Shown one piece after another: positions 40,801 through 46,018 of a stretch of DNA of 64,000 bases. The notes under the pieces were generated by a model, which saw only the letters and a list, made by a program, of their open reading frames with translations, was not told the DNA's origin and did not search any database. The DNA comes from Bombyx mori (lineage: Eukaryota > Arthropoda > Insecta > Lepidoptera > Bombycidae), in assembly GCF_030269925.1 (NCBI RefSeq), contig NC_085123.1, positions 8,866,001 through 8,930,000 of the forward strand. The letters run 5' to 3'. Position 1 is the first letter of the stretch. Each line of letters starts with the position of its first letter. A program made the position numbers and the translations under genes.

Positions 40801-41457
40801 AGCTTATTTTTTGATCGCCCAAAACCTTTAGATTTAGAATGTTTCATTTATTTTTTTGTTAACAGATTTGTTTATGAGTTGTTTGCGTATTATTTGGCTT
40901 CGGTGCAATGTGTACTAGAGCGTGGTTAGCGTGTCTTTAAAATTGGGCATAATCCAAGACGCCCACTTATTGAACAATTGTCTATTTTAAGCCTAAATCT
41001 ATGGCAATTTTACGTTATACCTATTGAAAATTAATTTTATCGTCGTGAGTTTAATCTCGAACATCGTTTTTATACATTTAGATATTTACTTATAAAAAAA
41101 AGCGTAAAAAAGGGTCATTTTAATTTTAACAAAAGACTACTAGGCGCTTTAAAATTATTTAATACTGAACGGACTAACCTTGAATGAAGATAAAAGTTCC
41201 ACGTTTACACACTCGTACAATGTAAATAATTCGTTTCAACCTACAATAGTTCTGGCACTATGGGGATGGCATGGTTTATGTTCAAAATTATTCCCTCCAA
41301 AATTAAATTAAGAAATTTCGAATACATAAATTACTTAAAGTAAAATTAAATATAATGTGAGTACTAAAAAATTAAACTTACCGGAAAAAGTAAAAGTCAC
41401 CATAACGAGAAAAACACTAATAAAATAATTTGCACTTTTACACATCTTGGGCAACAT
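7666..41457 (-). CDS. Secreted cysteine-rich protein, uncharacterised insect family (five exons)
   Basis: Joining 41457-41382, 21223-21097, 16540-16238, 9443-9329 and 7803-7666 on the minus strand gives 253 codons including TAA (252 residues). Every intron has GT/AG ends and phases match throughout (1, 2, 2, 0). Residues 1-25 form a signal peptide (hydrophobic YFISVFLVMVTFTFS). The mature part has paired cysteines in repeated contexts: KENCNKYEDLLQRC, GIKCIDNYTDAC, VVQRLC, KTVCCSFQEYLLC, LKACGDEA and FCFEYRGQEC. The C-terminus ends in a hydrophobic run (HSVILFGVAALAHLTL) after small residues, which may be a GPI-anchor signal or membrane tail. I recall conserved, functionally undescribed arthropod proteins with this cysteine layout but know no accepted symbol. 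The internal exons are solid; the link to exon 1 across a 20-kb intron is inferred from phase, donor quality and the signal peptide. Introns are full of Bm1, BMC1-like and LINE copies. Confidence 0.72.
7838..7943 (-). mobile_element. Bm1 SINE fragment
   Basis: GGCTGCCCCATCCTTCAAAC to GGTCCGACCAACAGT, an internal Bm1 block within intron 4, about 35 bp from the exon 5 acceptor. Confidence 0.75.
8371..8798 (-). mobile_element. Bm1 SINE, nearly full length
   Basis: Runs from the poly-T tail through TTATTGCTTAGATGGGTGGA to the tRNA-like head, read here in reverse, ending TTTTAGGCCACGATGAC. Lies in intron 4 in the same orientation as the gene. Confidence 0.9.
8846..8990 (+). mobile_element. Bm1 SINE 3' half, diverged
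   Basis: GGTCGTTTCGGTTTGAAAGG to CACTAGGTGGGCCGT, opposite in orientation to the copy 50 bp to the left, so the pair forms an inverted repeat of Bm1 halves. Confidence 0.75.
9329..9443 (-). CDS. Secreted-protein gene, exon 4
   Basis: Acceptor TTTCCAG before 9443 and donor AAG/GTATGT after 9329. Encodes SFQEYLLCSEQTVLKACGDE and continues to MASNIIK. Enters with one base completing TGT (Cys) from exon 3 and leaves in phase 0. No stop is present in the chosen frame. Too short to stand out as an open frame, but well supported by both splice sites. Confidence 0.8.
9504..9746 (-). mobile_element. Non-autonomous Helitron
   Basis: Read on the minus strand it starts ATCTATACTAATATATAAAT and ends CGGACGGGTACAGCTAGT. 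Copies lie at 56687-56945 and 60982-61234. TC...CTAG-T termini and lack of inverted repeats fit a Helitron. Confidence 0.7.
9985..10247 (+). repeat. Dispersed repeat with CATTT-rich tract and LINE-like tail
   Basis: GACCACCATTTTATTAAGAT and ATCCCATATCATCTCATCTC recur almost unchanged at 42700-42770, followed in both places by imperfect CATTT/CATCT repeats. This copy continues to GGCCTCAGTTACCAGGTCAT and an A-rich tail, suggesting a LINE 3' end. Family unknown to me. Confidence 0.6.
10248..11804. other. Intron 3 sequence, no gene seen (10248-11804)
   Basis: AT-rich. The minus-strand open frame at 10605-10850 overlaps low-complexity sequence and has no domain. Nothing else stands out. Confidence 0.5.
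11805..12235 (+). mobile_element. Bm1 SINE, full length but diverged
   Basis: Head (CATGGTCTAAAAGGCTAAAA, B box GTGTTCGAATCCC), body (GGGTAGGTACCACCACCC) and tail (TTGAGCAATAAAAAATAATA) are all present with many substitutions, so this is an old copy. Confidence 0.85.
12236..13113. other. Intron 3 sequence, no gene seen (12236-13113)
   Basis: The 86-codon plus-strand frame at 12638-12898 shows no domain, signal peptide or splice context that I can defend. Confidence 0.5.
13114..13467 (-). mobile_element. Bm1 SINE, 3'-tail missing
   Basis: From CACTTTGAGATATAAGTTCT to the head GTTAGGCCACGACGACTT. The poly-T/GCTTAGATGG end is absent, which is unusual because SINE copies normally keep the 3' tail; deletion after insertion is likely. 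Confidence 0.85.
13468..14070. other. Intron 3 sequence, no gene seen (13468-14070)
   Basis: No repeat copy or coding frame recognised. Confidence 0.5.
14071..14240 (+). mobile_element. LINE 3' tail (CR1/Jockey-like)
   Basis: AGCGCTATGACATGTCCTTC to CGGCAATAAAAATAAAAAAG, matching the 3' end of the copy at 1861-2256. Severely 5'-truncated. A Bm1 copy starts 10 bp later. Confidence 0.8.
14250..14503 (-). mobile_element. Bm1 SINE, 5'-truncated
   Basis: TTTTTTATTGCTTAGATGGG to AGAGGTCCTACCACCAGTAA; head absent. Confidence 0.88.
14504..15989. other. Intron 3 sequence, no gene seen (14504-15989)
   Basis: A degraded repeat-like block at 15040-15265 (AGAAATAGGCAGGACGATGG, GACAATAAAAAAAA) hints at a very old Bm1 copy. 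The rest is AT-rich and unrecognised. Confidence 0.45.
15990..16110 (+). repeat. BMC1-like repeat fragment
   Basis: CTAGCCCTAGCAAGAGCAGT and GCTTCGCAGAATCTACCACC match the repeat copies at 32990 and 38051; only this core is kept. Confidence 0.6.
16238..16540 (-). CDS. Secreted-protein gene, exon 3
   Basis: Acceptor CGTTACAG before 16540 and donor TG/GTGAGT after 16238; 303 nt, entered and left in phase 2. Encodes DLLAGIKCIDNYTDAC, then REKFLFRRIYAGITDVVQRL, GEYQDEYLKHATCVKSV, YEVCSKNYEVTL and KTVC. This is the largest exon and the core of the cysteine-rich domain, with five to six cysteines spaced as in the insect family. No stop is in frame across it. Confidence 0.85.
16608..17041 (+). mobile_element. 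Bm1 SINE, full length
   Basis: Head GGCCTTAAGGATAAGACGTC, B box GTGTTCGAATCCCGC, body and tail ATCTAAGCAATAAAAATAAA. Lies 68 bp upstream of the exon 3 acceptor and antisense to the gene, close enough to contribute to the branch-point region. Confidence 0.92.
17046..17249 (+). mobile_element. Bm1 SINE, second tandem partial copy
   Basis: Starts at ACTGGTGGCAGGACCTCTTG, skips the GTAGGTACCACCACC block and ends CTGAGCAATAAAAAAAA. It directly follows the tail of the previous copy in the same orientation. Confidence 0.85.
17250..18094. other. Intron 2 sequence, AT-rich, no gene seen
   Basis: Nothing recognisable apart from A/T runs around 17500-17850. Confidence 0.5.
18095..18775 (+). repeat. 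GC-rich island, probably retroelement-derived
   Basis: About 680 bp far richer in G and C than its AT-rich surroundings, with overlapping plus-strand frames (for example 18370-18651, reading DRVVDDLSVGHPRDGAASLV) and an A-rich end (GACCAAAAAAATATA). The sharp composition change and A-rich end suggest an inserted LINE 3' region, possibly R1/TRAS-like, but I do not recognise it. Orientation is inferred from the A-rich end. Confidence 0.45.
18776..19689. other. Intron 2 sequence, no gene seen
   Basis: The 121-codon frame at 19175-19540 begins at TTG, has no domain and no splice support; I do not call it. Composition at 19180-19400 is less AT-rich than its neighbours. Confidence 0.45.
19690..19880. 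repeat. Dispersed lepidopteran repeat fragment
   Basis: CCCCAGTCACCTGGGGTCGA, CTCCTTCCATACTCCTCTGT and CACACAATCCATCCATTTCT resemble a pyrimidine-rich repeat that I recall from moth LINE debris. No second copy exists in this window, so support is from memory only. Confidence 0.35.
20195..20340 (+). mobile_element. Very old Bm1-like remnant
   Basis: GTGAAGTAATCATACG, GACATTTACGTTGTGG, CCCCGGTAATCAATTA and AATAAATAAAGG follow the Bm1 order with heavy decay. Confidence 0.5.
20341..21096. other. Intron 2 sequence near exon 2, no gene seen
   Basis: AT-rich; the frame at 20279-20509 overlaps the SINE remnant and is not credible. Confidence 0.5.
21097..21223 (-). CDS. Secreted-protein gene, exon 2
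   Basis: Acceptor TTTGTGACAG before 21223 and donor AT/GTAAGA after 21097; 127 nt, entered after phase 1 and left in phase 2. Encodes AVKENCNKYEDLLQRCSMGL, then PVLSSPNISFALTRDDLDKS and C. With exon 1 the split codon becomes GAT (Asp), placing this exon directly after the predicted signal peptide. Confidence 0.8.
21281..21375. repeat. Repeat fragment shared with 57128
   Basis: ATGATTGAAAGATTACTGGT and GGCCTTTCCAGCTTCTCCAG match 57140-57200 closely, where the repeat continues into BMC1-like sequence. Here it is cut off after CTCAGCCACGG. Confidence 0.6.
21477..22669. mobile_element. DNA transposon remnant with about 34-bp imperfect inverted repeats
   Basis: The left end GTGTGCAAAGTCACACACGG plus TAGAAGTGAAACT is mirrored at 22635-22669 (reverse complement GTGTGCAATTCACACGTGGT then AGAAGTGAAACC). 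No transposase is recognisable inside. The 96-codon frame at 22339-22629 has no domain, and old Bm1-like remnants sit at 22195-22330. The internal AAGTTTCACTTC motif at 21826 resembles the ends of the MITE at 63091-63434. Confidence 0.55.
22676..22790 (-). mobile_element. LINE 3' tail (CR1/Jockey-like), reversed
   Basis: TTTTTTTATTGCCCTTGTAG then GGCCCACCTGATGGTGAGTG and CATGGACTTCAGCAATGCCA is the reverse of the tail at 2140-2256. Confidence 0.8.
22791..23348. other. Intron 1 sequence; old Bm1 trace at 22840-22930
   Basis: TTCTTCGCGGCAGAAATAGG and CCATGCGAGTTTAACAAACG hint at a decayed reversed Bm1. A short (GATA)-type run lies at 23299-23312. No gene. Confidence 0.45.
23349..23402 (-). mobile_element. 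Bm1 SINE tail fragment
   Basis: TTTTTTTTATTGCTTTATGG to CCCACCTGGTGTTAA only; 54 bp of the 3' end. Confidence 0.7.
23526..23966 (-). mobile_element. Bm1 SINE, full length
   Basis: Complete from TTTTTATTGCTTAGATGGGT to the tRNA-like head GTTAGGCCACGACGACTTC. One of the best-preserved copies in the window. Confidence 0.93.
24160..24232 (+). mobile_element. Bm1 SINE tail remnant
   Basis: GGATATGGACTCCGGCAATC to ATCTATGCAATAAAAAATAT matches the Bm1 3' end with decay. Confidence 0.55.
24233..26227. other. Intron 1 sequence, mostly unrecognised
   Basis: AT-rich. A degraded Bm1 trace at 25870-25915 (CGTGGGTAGATTTGATC, CACTTGGTGTTATGCAG) and a CTCF-like motif at 25115 are the only structures noted. 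The frame at 24593-24781 is not credible. Confidence 0.45.
25115..25128 (+). promoter_or_regulatory. CTCF-like binding motif
   Basis: CCACTAGATGGCAC fits every position of the vertebrate-type CTCF core consensus CCASYAGRKGGCRS. It lies in the 20-kb first intron of the secreted-protein gene, outside recognisable repeats. Binding is inference only. Confidence 0.4.
26228..26530 (-). repeat. BMC1-like LINE 3' region
   Basis: GATCCTCCTGATCCATTAAC, CACTGAGTTTCTCGCCGGAT, GGTGGTAGATTCTGCGAGGC and CAAGGCTATCAGCTGAGGTA; reversed relative to 32990 and 38051. The name BMC1/L1Bm is from memory; the family itself is defined by six similar copies here. Confidence 0.75.
26590..26700. other. CpG-rich unique patch
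   Basis: About 110 bp (CGTACACGCGTCAGCGCGGT, CGCGGTCGCCGCGCACTATG) with many CpG dinucleotides in an AT-rich intron. No coding frame or repeat copy is seen. Could be a regulatory element or an untranslated exon. Confidence 0.35.
27026..27061. repeat. 14-bp near-perfect hairpin
   Basis: AACGGTGTGGTGGG and CCCACCACGCCGTT form a 14-bp stem with one T/C difference (a G-U pair in RNA) around the 8-nt loop GAGCCGAG. It lies in a less AT-rich patch (27000-27180) that also holds ATTGG. Confidence 0.7.
27062..28440. other. Intron 1 sequence, no gene seen (27062-28440)
   Basis: After 27180 the sequence is AT-rich, with no repeat copy or coding frame recognised. Confidence 0.5.
28441..28790 (-). other. 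Unassigned block with long overlapping minus-strand frames
   Basis: Two overlapping minus-strand frames of 88 and 90 codons (TSREWAICFAIILSFVTPLP; LFVVRDAIKFGFKYSKPFRI) cross a less AT-rich 300-bp block. Overlapping frames in a sharply bounded block suggest a transposon fragment, but no domain is recognisable and no second copy exists in the window. Confidence 0.3.
28791..29539. other. Intron 1 sequence, no gene seen (28791-29539)
   Basis: Nothing recognisable; the short frame at 29142-29348 has no support. Confidence 0.5.
29540..29835 (+). mobile_element. Bm1 SINE with internal deletion
   Basis: Head CGTGGCCTAAAGGATAAGAC and B box are intact. After GGTGGTACGACCTCTC it jumps to ATTTACGTTGTAGATGTCTA, losing about 150 bp of the body. 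The tail is CATACAAAAAAAAC. Confidence 0.88.
29836..30930. other. Intron 1 sequence with a candidate short exon (30600-30707)
   Basis: Mostly AT-rich and unrecognised. A minus-strand 35-codon frame at 30707-30600 begins with a signal-peptide-like segment and is treated as a finding rather than a gene. Confidence 0.45.
30931..31070 (-). mobile_element. Bm1 SINE, short 3' copy
   Basis: TTTTTTTATTGCTTAGATGG to AAGGTCTCAAGTATAGTAAC. Confidence 0.88.
31440..31850 (+). mobile_element. Decayed RTE-type LINE fragment
   Basis: Frames give AFEMWYWRRLLRM and then DILKKLMVTTLNG, matching the AFEMW..WRRMLRI and LEKLMVTGKVEG motifs of the RTE reverse-transcriptase C-terminus as I recall it. Several frame shifts are present, so it is dead. 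Confidence 0.65.
31851..32315. other. Intron 1 sequence, no gene seen (31851-32315)
   Basis: Nothing recognisable beyond possible LINE decay at the left edge. Confidence 0.5.
32316..32568 (-). mobile_element. Bm1 SINE, 5'-truncated
   Basis: TATTTTATTTTTATTGCTAG to AAGAAGTCCTAACACCAGTA; head missing. Confidence 0.88.
32960..33345 (+). repeat. BMC1-like LINE 3' region with internal duplication
   Basis: CTAGCAAGAGCAGTGCTTCG, CGGATCGGAAACGTGACCCA and ACTCAGTGGGCTGTGTCTAT, after which GGATCGGAAACGCGACCCAC and GGTGGGCTGTGTCTGTGGGT repeat the same unit. About 85 bp is therefore duplicated in tandem. Ends CTAAAAGTCCACCGTTAGTG. Confidence 0.75.
33346..34015. other. Intron 1 sequence, no gene seen (33346-34015)
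   Basis: The 69-codon frame at 33594-33803 has no domain or splice support. Confidence 0.5.
34016..34275 (+). mobile_element. tRNA-derived SINE (not Bm1)
   Basis: Head with A-box-like TGGTGTGGTGGTAAGTG and B box GGGTTCGAATCCCGCCAAGG, then a tRNA-unrelated body ending in ATTTATTTATTTATT. The reverse strand translates to AGFEPATP, the familiar false protein made by tRNA-like sequence. A single copy in this window; lepidopteran SINEs of this layout are known. Confidence 0.65.
34276..35084. other. Intron 1 sequence, no gene seen (34276-35084)
   Basis: AT-rich; nothing recognised. Confidence 0.5.
35085..35512 (-). mobile_element. Bm1 SINE, full length, diverged
   Basis: Tail replaced by ATTATTAAAATTAAAATGAG, body TTCACGGCAGAAATAGGCAG, head CTTTAGGCCGCGATGACTT. 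The poly-T has decayed. Confidence 0.85.
35708..35985 (-). repeat. BMC1-like LINE 3' region
   Basis: GATCCATTAATGGTGCTTTT, CCCACTGAGTTTCTTGCCGG, GGTGGTAGATTCTGCGAAGC and AGGCTATCAGCATAGGTAGG then A-rich; same orientation as 26228 and 54483. Confidence 0.75.
35986..37022. other. Intron 1 sequence; old Bm1 trace at 36395-36505
   Basis: CTCAAGATGGGTCGCGGCGT to CCTAAAAAATTAAAAAAATT follows Bm1 3' order with decay. No gene is seen. Confidence 0.45.
37023..37143 (+). mobile_element. LINE 3' tail (CR1/Jockey-like)
   Basis: AGGTACGGTAGGCAGCGGCT to CTGAAGGGCAATAATAAAAA, the same family as 1861-2256. Confidence 0.8.
37144..37736. other. Intron 1 sequence, AT-rich (37144-37736)
   Basis: No gene or repeat copy recognised. 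Confidence 0.5.
37737..37790 (+). repeat. Imperfect (GTAT)n microsatellite
   Basis: Repeated GTAT units (TATGTATGTATGTATGTATA) with interruptions. Confidence 0.85.
37830..37961 (+). mobile_element. LINE 3' end with (TAAA)n tail
   Basis: GGTTGACTGGTAGAGAATGC and CTTAGGCATTAAGTCCGCCA followed by TAAATAAATAAATAAATAAA. I recognise this as a common lepidopteran Jockey-type LINE 3' UTR; no protein part is kept. Confidence 0.65.
38051..38350 (+). repeat. BMC1-like LINE 3' region
   Basis: CTACCTAAGCTGATAGCCTT, CCGTGCTTCGCAGAATCTAC, AGATCCGGCGAGAAACTCAG and GGTGCTTGAGGTACCTAAAA. Best plus-strand copy. Confidence 0.78.
38440..38660 (+). repeat. Repeat-like block downstream of the BMC1-like copy
   Basis: GGCCCCGAAACCTTTCCACG and GACTGGTGGGAGAATTCGAC resemble the repeat at 57140-57220 in order and content. 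Probably part of the same inserted unit as 38051-38350. Confidence 0.45.
38683..38852 (+). mobile_element. Bm1 SINE 3' half
   Basis: CGTTTCGGTTTGAAGGGTGG to CAACAAAGCAATAAAAAAAA. Confidence 0.88.
38853..39400. other. Intron 1 sequence, no gene seen (38853-39400)
   Basis: Moderately GC block at 38860-39150 without a recognisable frame; then AT-rich. Confidence 0.45.
39405..39477. mobile_element. Short TTAA-flanked MITE (piggyBac-like)
   Basis: A 73-bp segment starting CCCTTGGAGG and ending CGAAAAGGG sits between two TTAA copies (39401-39404, 39478-39481). CCCTT/AAGGG are inverted and TTAA is the piggyBac-type target site. Tiny and without coding capacity. Confidence 0.5.
39482..41381. other. 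Intron 1 sequence near exon 1
   Basis: At 40090-40130, GGAACTTCGTTCCTATCCGG and TGTCCCACGACACCACACCC look like a moth repeat. Remaining sequence is AT-rich and no supported exon is seen. Confidence 0.45.
41382..41457 (-). CDS. Secreted-protein gene, exon 1 (signal peptide)
   Basis: ATG at 41457 gives MLPKMCKSANYFISVFLVMV then TFTFS, an n-region with lysines and a hydrophobic core, followed by the strong donor G/GTAAGT. It ends in phase 1 exactly as exon 2 requires (G+AT = Asp). A second in-frame ATG lies at 41445. An acceptor-like CATACAG just upstream means a 5' untranslated exon is possible. The weak point is the 20-kb gap to exon 2. Confidence 0.55.
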
Positions 41458-42654
41458 ATCAGGCTGTATGTTAAAGTTTTGTAATTATTTTATTTTGTAA
41501 TATTATATTTACACTAAATTATTTAATTAAGTGTAACTAGCAGCAATTATATGTATTTTCGACCATACATTCGTTTTTCATTTACTTTTAGTGTTTTAAG
41601 AGTTTTCGTAAAATACGAAGAAGTTTTTAAAACAGAGTAACATACACATACGTTGGAAGTTTACAGCCGACTGATGTGCTGGATATTGGTACTTTTGAAA
41701 TGACTGTGAACAACATAGAGCATAAACGCAGACTGCTCTATGATAGAAATTCAGACTACAACTTAGTATAGAGGTCATCGTGTGACTTTCTTAATATTAA
41801 AATGATGTGACTTTAATAATATATGATGTTATTTTGGCATAGTGTCTGAATCTGTAAAGAAGCGCATTATTGTATTGCATAGAATTGTTGAACTGTGAAC
41901 TTTAATTCCTGTTTAGAAATGAATTAAATTTTTTGTTACTCTGTATTTTTTAATTTTTAACTCTAAAATTTCAAACTACCATATTTTAAATTATATTTGA
42001 CTTTGCTTTTATTTCATTATATTTCTGTTACTCATCTTCAAATTGTACTTTCACTGTAATTTGTATAATTTTAAAGTCTATTTTAACAAAATTTAATTTT
42101 AAATTTGTAAAAGAGAGATTGCTGGTTCTCCTGAGAGTTCTTTTAATACTGAATAGTCATTTCTGAGTTACACCGCAGTCTTTATTTTAAGATATGAAAT
42201 ATGATGAAGGTCAATTTTCGCCAAATTTTCAATTTCAGTTGTTGTAGACTGAACGACAACAGAGACAACACACACATTCATTAAAAGACAATAATCTAAA
42301 TATACAATATTATCACTACTTTTATTCAAAGTGCTTAGAGCCTAAGCACTTAGAAAACAATTTGTCTGTCCCTCTAGGATTGAGCATATTCATGAGCGAT
42401 AGAAAGTGGGTTGTATGTTCGTATGCCGACAATAGAAAAATACATGTTTAAAGATTTCATGCTCTGAAAAATGATATTGATAGAAATGAAACAAAATTTT
42501 AATTTCCTCTCTAATTTAAAATAAAAAAGTACATGACAGAACTTGTAACCAGACTTGGTATTTTGTTCGACCTTAATGTTCCTTAAATGTGTACTCTATG
42601 ACTACATTTGCGTAAGTCTATAGACTACATTTTACCAACCTGAGCTCTTGAACA
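41458..42654. other. Region between the secreted-protein gene and ECSIT
   Basis: Head-to-head with ECSIT; should contain the promoter of the secreted-protein gene. AT-rich, with no clear TATA or repeat. Minus frame 41596-41778 has no support. Confidence 0.45.
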
Positions 42655-42850
42655 AGCCGTTGGACGTAGCTTCTTGAGATCCAGAAAGTCCACCTAACAA
42701 ATTCTCAGTAGAGAACCACCATATTACTGAGATTATATTTGATCCCATATCATCTCATCTCATTTCATTTCATTTGATTCATGTCGATTGATTATTGTTG
42801 CAAATTAATCAACTTCATTTCACTTCATACTACCATTTCTATATAAAAAA
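42655..42850 (+). repeat. Dispersed repeat, second copy of 9985
   Basis: AAAGTCCACCTAACAAATTC, GAACCACCATATTACTGAGA and ATCCCATATCATCTCATCTC mirror 9985-10160 in the same orientation. It lies 270 bp upstream of the ECSIT start. Confidence 0.6.
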
Positions 42851-43122
42851 TGTATATAGATATATATTTAAGATTAGGCTGTACGGTATTAAACTTTTGC
42901 CTTTCCAGTTGAAAAAATAAAACTACTAGTTACTACTACTGATCAAATGTCAAGTTTTATGAAAAATATGTAATTGAAAATCAAATTGAAATTTTAAATT
43001 ATCTTCTTTCTTGAGAACGATTTGAAACTGTGAATAGCTGTTATTTTAAGTTACAAATCTATAATTAAACTGAATAATTAATGAAGGCCTGCAAGTTTAA
43101 CAATAACCAATAAGCGCTACCA

Positions 43123-43507
43123 ATGGCTACAAAAATTTTAAGACATATTTTGCGACTTCCGTCTTCTCATTTTATGTATAGAAGATGGGAAAGCTCAAAC
43201 ACAAAAGTGGCTGTGTATGATCCTTTTGCTAATAAGCCAAAGAAAAATAAAGATACATATTTGGAAGCAATCAAAATGTTTGAAAATCAGGACAACAGAA
43301 GAAGAGGACACGTCGAATTTATCTATGCCGCCTTAGCTAGAATGAAGGAATTTGGTGTGCATAAAGACTTACAAGCGTACAAAGCATTAGTAGACGTACT
43401 GCCCAAAGGCAAATTTATACCGTCAAATATATTTCAGGCTGAATTCATGCACTATCCGAAGCAACAGCAGTGCGCTGTGGATCTCCTTGAACAGATGGAA
43501 GATAATA
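43123..43507 (+). CDS. ECSIT: ECSIT exon 1
   Basis: Starts at ATG 43123; donor ATA/GTATGG at 43508. Leaves phase 1. The open frame continues 26 nt into the intron to a TAA, which is not the real end. Confidence 0.92.
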
Positions 43508-45704
43508 GTATGGATATCAGATTGTTATGTTAAACATTAATACTTATAATCTCTTTGGTAGTAATTTGTATTGGGCTTCAATAAAAAAAAAAAAATTAAA
43601 AAAAAAAATTTGAATACAATTTGTAAATGTAATAAATCTGTTGTTTTATCCTGTGTCACTTGAAAGGACAATTATACAATTAAAAGTACACAAACAAGCT
43701 AAATAGCCACTTGAACAGCCAATATTAACAATCATTACAAATAACACTATAATACACAAGCCAAGTTTAAAATTTACGTTATTCCATAAAATTGCTAAGG
43801 TATGACTACTGATAATTATTTTTTTATTAAATTCACAGAAGTAATGCCAGACAGTGAACTAGAGCAAATGTTATTGAACGTTTTTGGAAAAAGAGGCATA
43901 CCTCTTAGAAAGTTTTGGCGCATGCTGTACTGGATGCCTAAATTCAAGAATCTAAGTCCATGGTATTTACCAGATGAATTGCCGAATGACACATTAGAAC
44001 TTGCCAAAATGGCTATTCATCGGATAACTTCCGTTGATCCTACTATGAAAATTGAAATTTGGCAGGTGAAAAATTCTTTCATTTCTCTAGTTATGATTAC
44101 AGTACCAACTGTATAGTGAAAGATGTTTATAAGTCAAAATTTAGTGATTTGTAATTAAGAGCCCATTTAATTAAAGGAGGGTGTATATTTGCTTTATGCA
44201 TTACAGTTTGACAAGAAGTAAATTCGTTAATCAGTAAGAATGAAATATGCTCACTTTTCCCAGGATAAAGTATTTCTTTTGTCATTTTCTGGTCTTTAAA
44301 CTACTAGATGGCTTGTACATCTGTTGGCATATAAAATTAAACCATTAAAACCTTTCATTTTTATATATCATTCATAAATTATTGAGAATGTAATACATAA
44401 AGTATACGTTTTAAATGGAATCTGGAATATAGACTTAGACGTCATGTCTCAAGATGAGTGATTTCAAACACATTATGATGTTTATGCATACCGGTGTCCA
44501 CTTAATGCCAGAAGGGCCATGGTCAATCTCATTTGTGCGATGAATGCAAAATACAAAGTTTCCATCATTTCTCACACTTATTAGTTGATATAAACATACA
44601 ATACAATTCTAATTTTTGTCAGACAGAAGAAATTGAAGCTTGCATAGATAAAACATGGATAGTAAGTGCCCAAAGTGAAACACAAAAGATATTACTCTCA
44701 GAGCAACCCCCTGATGAGCCCCTTGTTGTAAGAGGACCTTACGAAGTGTATTTAAAGGAGCAAGTTGTCACTTACTTTACATTATTGGGTAAAGTAAGAC
44801 CAGAACATAAAGATGACTTTGACCAAGATGGTATGAATTTATTACCAAATTTTTATTGCAACTTAGTAGTACTAACTACTAGTAACTAGTAGTCCAGTTT
44901 ATTATCTGGCCTAAGAAGTAAAAGAGCCAGTACTTTTTTTAGCTTTAGCATTCTGATTCCCTAATGCATATCATTTTTGATGTGTTCAAAACAGTTGGTG
45001 CTATGCTGACACCATTAAAAATGAAACTATTAACATATTTCTTATTTTAATATCACTGGTTAAATTTTTAGATGTATCAAATTTAAAGAAACCTTCCGGA
45101 ATACCTGGTTTTATTGGTCAAACTACATTACCCGTAGTTAAATGTACTGTACATGAGCAGGATGATGGTACAATAGTAGCTGTATGTGCCACAGGTAATG
45201 AATTATGAACATAATATATATTACATGTTTCGCCTTTCTGAATTAGAATTACCAAGTTATTATTATCAAAGTAAATCCAATAACACCGATATAGTATTCT
45301 CCCGAAACCTCATTTGCAAAAGGATGGAACAATTATGTCATAGAAGTTCAGTAAACGCTAGTGGGAAGTTAATTATGTTATGTTGCAAACAACATTTCTG
45401 GAAATATACTGTCAAAGAATGGCAGTTCTGGGTAGTATAGATGAATACTGAAATAACAACTACAATTTTATTATGCTTAGGAACTTCTTTTTCAATAAAC
45501 ATAATTACATATTAAGAAGCTATTTTTGTTACAGGTTCATCATCACGAGATTCTTTGTTATCGTGGATAAGATTATTAGAGAAATATGACAATTCAGTTC
45601 TATCAAATCTACCAGTGATTTTCACTCTTACTGCACCTAGCAATGACGTTGTAGTACAGGAAACACAGCCAGCTGCCGAAGATGTAAAAAGAGTGCAAAA
45701 TTAA
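43123..45704 (+). CDS. ECSIT: ECSIT, mitochondrial complex I assembly factor / Toll-pathway adaptor (five exons)
   Basis: Exons 43123-43507, 43839-44065, 44623-44830, 45072-45194 and 45535-45704 join in phase to 371 codons (370 residues), normal for insect ECSIT. The N-terminus (MATKILRHILRLPSSHFMYR) is basic and hydroxylated like a mitochondrial presequence. Family-typical blocks follow: YDPFANKPKKNKDTYLEAIK, VEFIYAALARMKEFGVHKDL, AVDLLEQMED, then KVMPDSELEQMLLNVFGKRG, FWRMLYWMPKFKNLSPWYLP, VVRGPYEVYLKEQ and the C-terminal CATGSSSRDSLLSWIRLLEK. In mammals ECSIT works with NDUFAF1 and ACAD9 in complex I assembly and also binds TRAF6; the insect role is inferred by homology. Introns are short (about 240-560 bp), unlike the neighbouring gene. 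Convergent with TM2D1. Confidence 0.95.
43839..44065 (+). CDS. ECSIT: ECSIT exon 2
   Basis: Acceptor AATTCACAG, donor CAG/GTGAAA. Encodes VMPDSELEQMLLNVFGKRGI through KIEIWQ; ends phase 0. Confidence 0.92.
44440..44545 (+). mobile_element. Very old Bm1-like remnant in ECSIT intron 2
   Basis: ATGTCTCAAGATGAGTG, GGTGTCCACTTAATGCCAG and GGGCCATGGTCAATCTC follow Bm1 order with heavy decay. Confidence 0.4.
44623..44830 (+). CDS. ECSIT: ECSIT exon 3
   Basis: Acceptor TTTTTGTCAG, donor GATG/GTATGA. Encodes TEEIEACIDKTWIVSAQSET through HKDDFDQD; the alternative AG four bases on would break the frame. Confidence 0.9.
45072..45194 (+). CDS. ECSIT: ECSIT exon 4
   Basis: Acceptor ATTTTTAG, donor ACAG/GTAATG. 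Encodes VSNLKKPSGIPGFIGQTTLP then VVKCTVHEQDDGTIVAVCAT. Too short to show up as a long frame by itself. Confidence 0.9.
45535..45704 (+). CDS. ECSIT: ECSIT exon 5
   Basis: Acceptor TTTTTGTTACAG; encodes SSSRDSLLSWIRLLEKYDNS through DVKRVQN and TAA at 45702-45704. ATTAAA at 45848-45853 is a likely polyadenylation signal. Confidence 0.9.
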
Positions 45705-46018
45705 ATTGAATTTGTTTTGTTATAATAATAATAATATAGTAAAGACCTTTGTATAATTTATATTTATTTCTCCGTTTCGAATAACATTCACATAAAATTT
45801 AACAGTATTCAAAACACTCAGTAGATAATGTGTGACACTTTCTGAATATTAAATGTATGTACAAGTCAAATTCAATAGTAACATAGAGATGTAACTCTTT
45901 AAAATCTATACAAATGTCTTAATCACAATTTATGTAATGTCCAACATCACATAAATACAAAAACACATTAAGTCCACTCATAATCCTCATCAACTTCGAA
46001 GGATATTGTTCCCCACTG

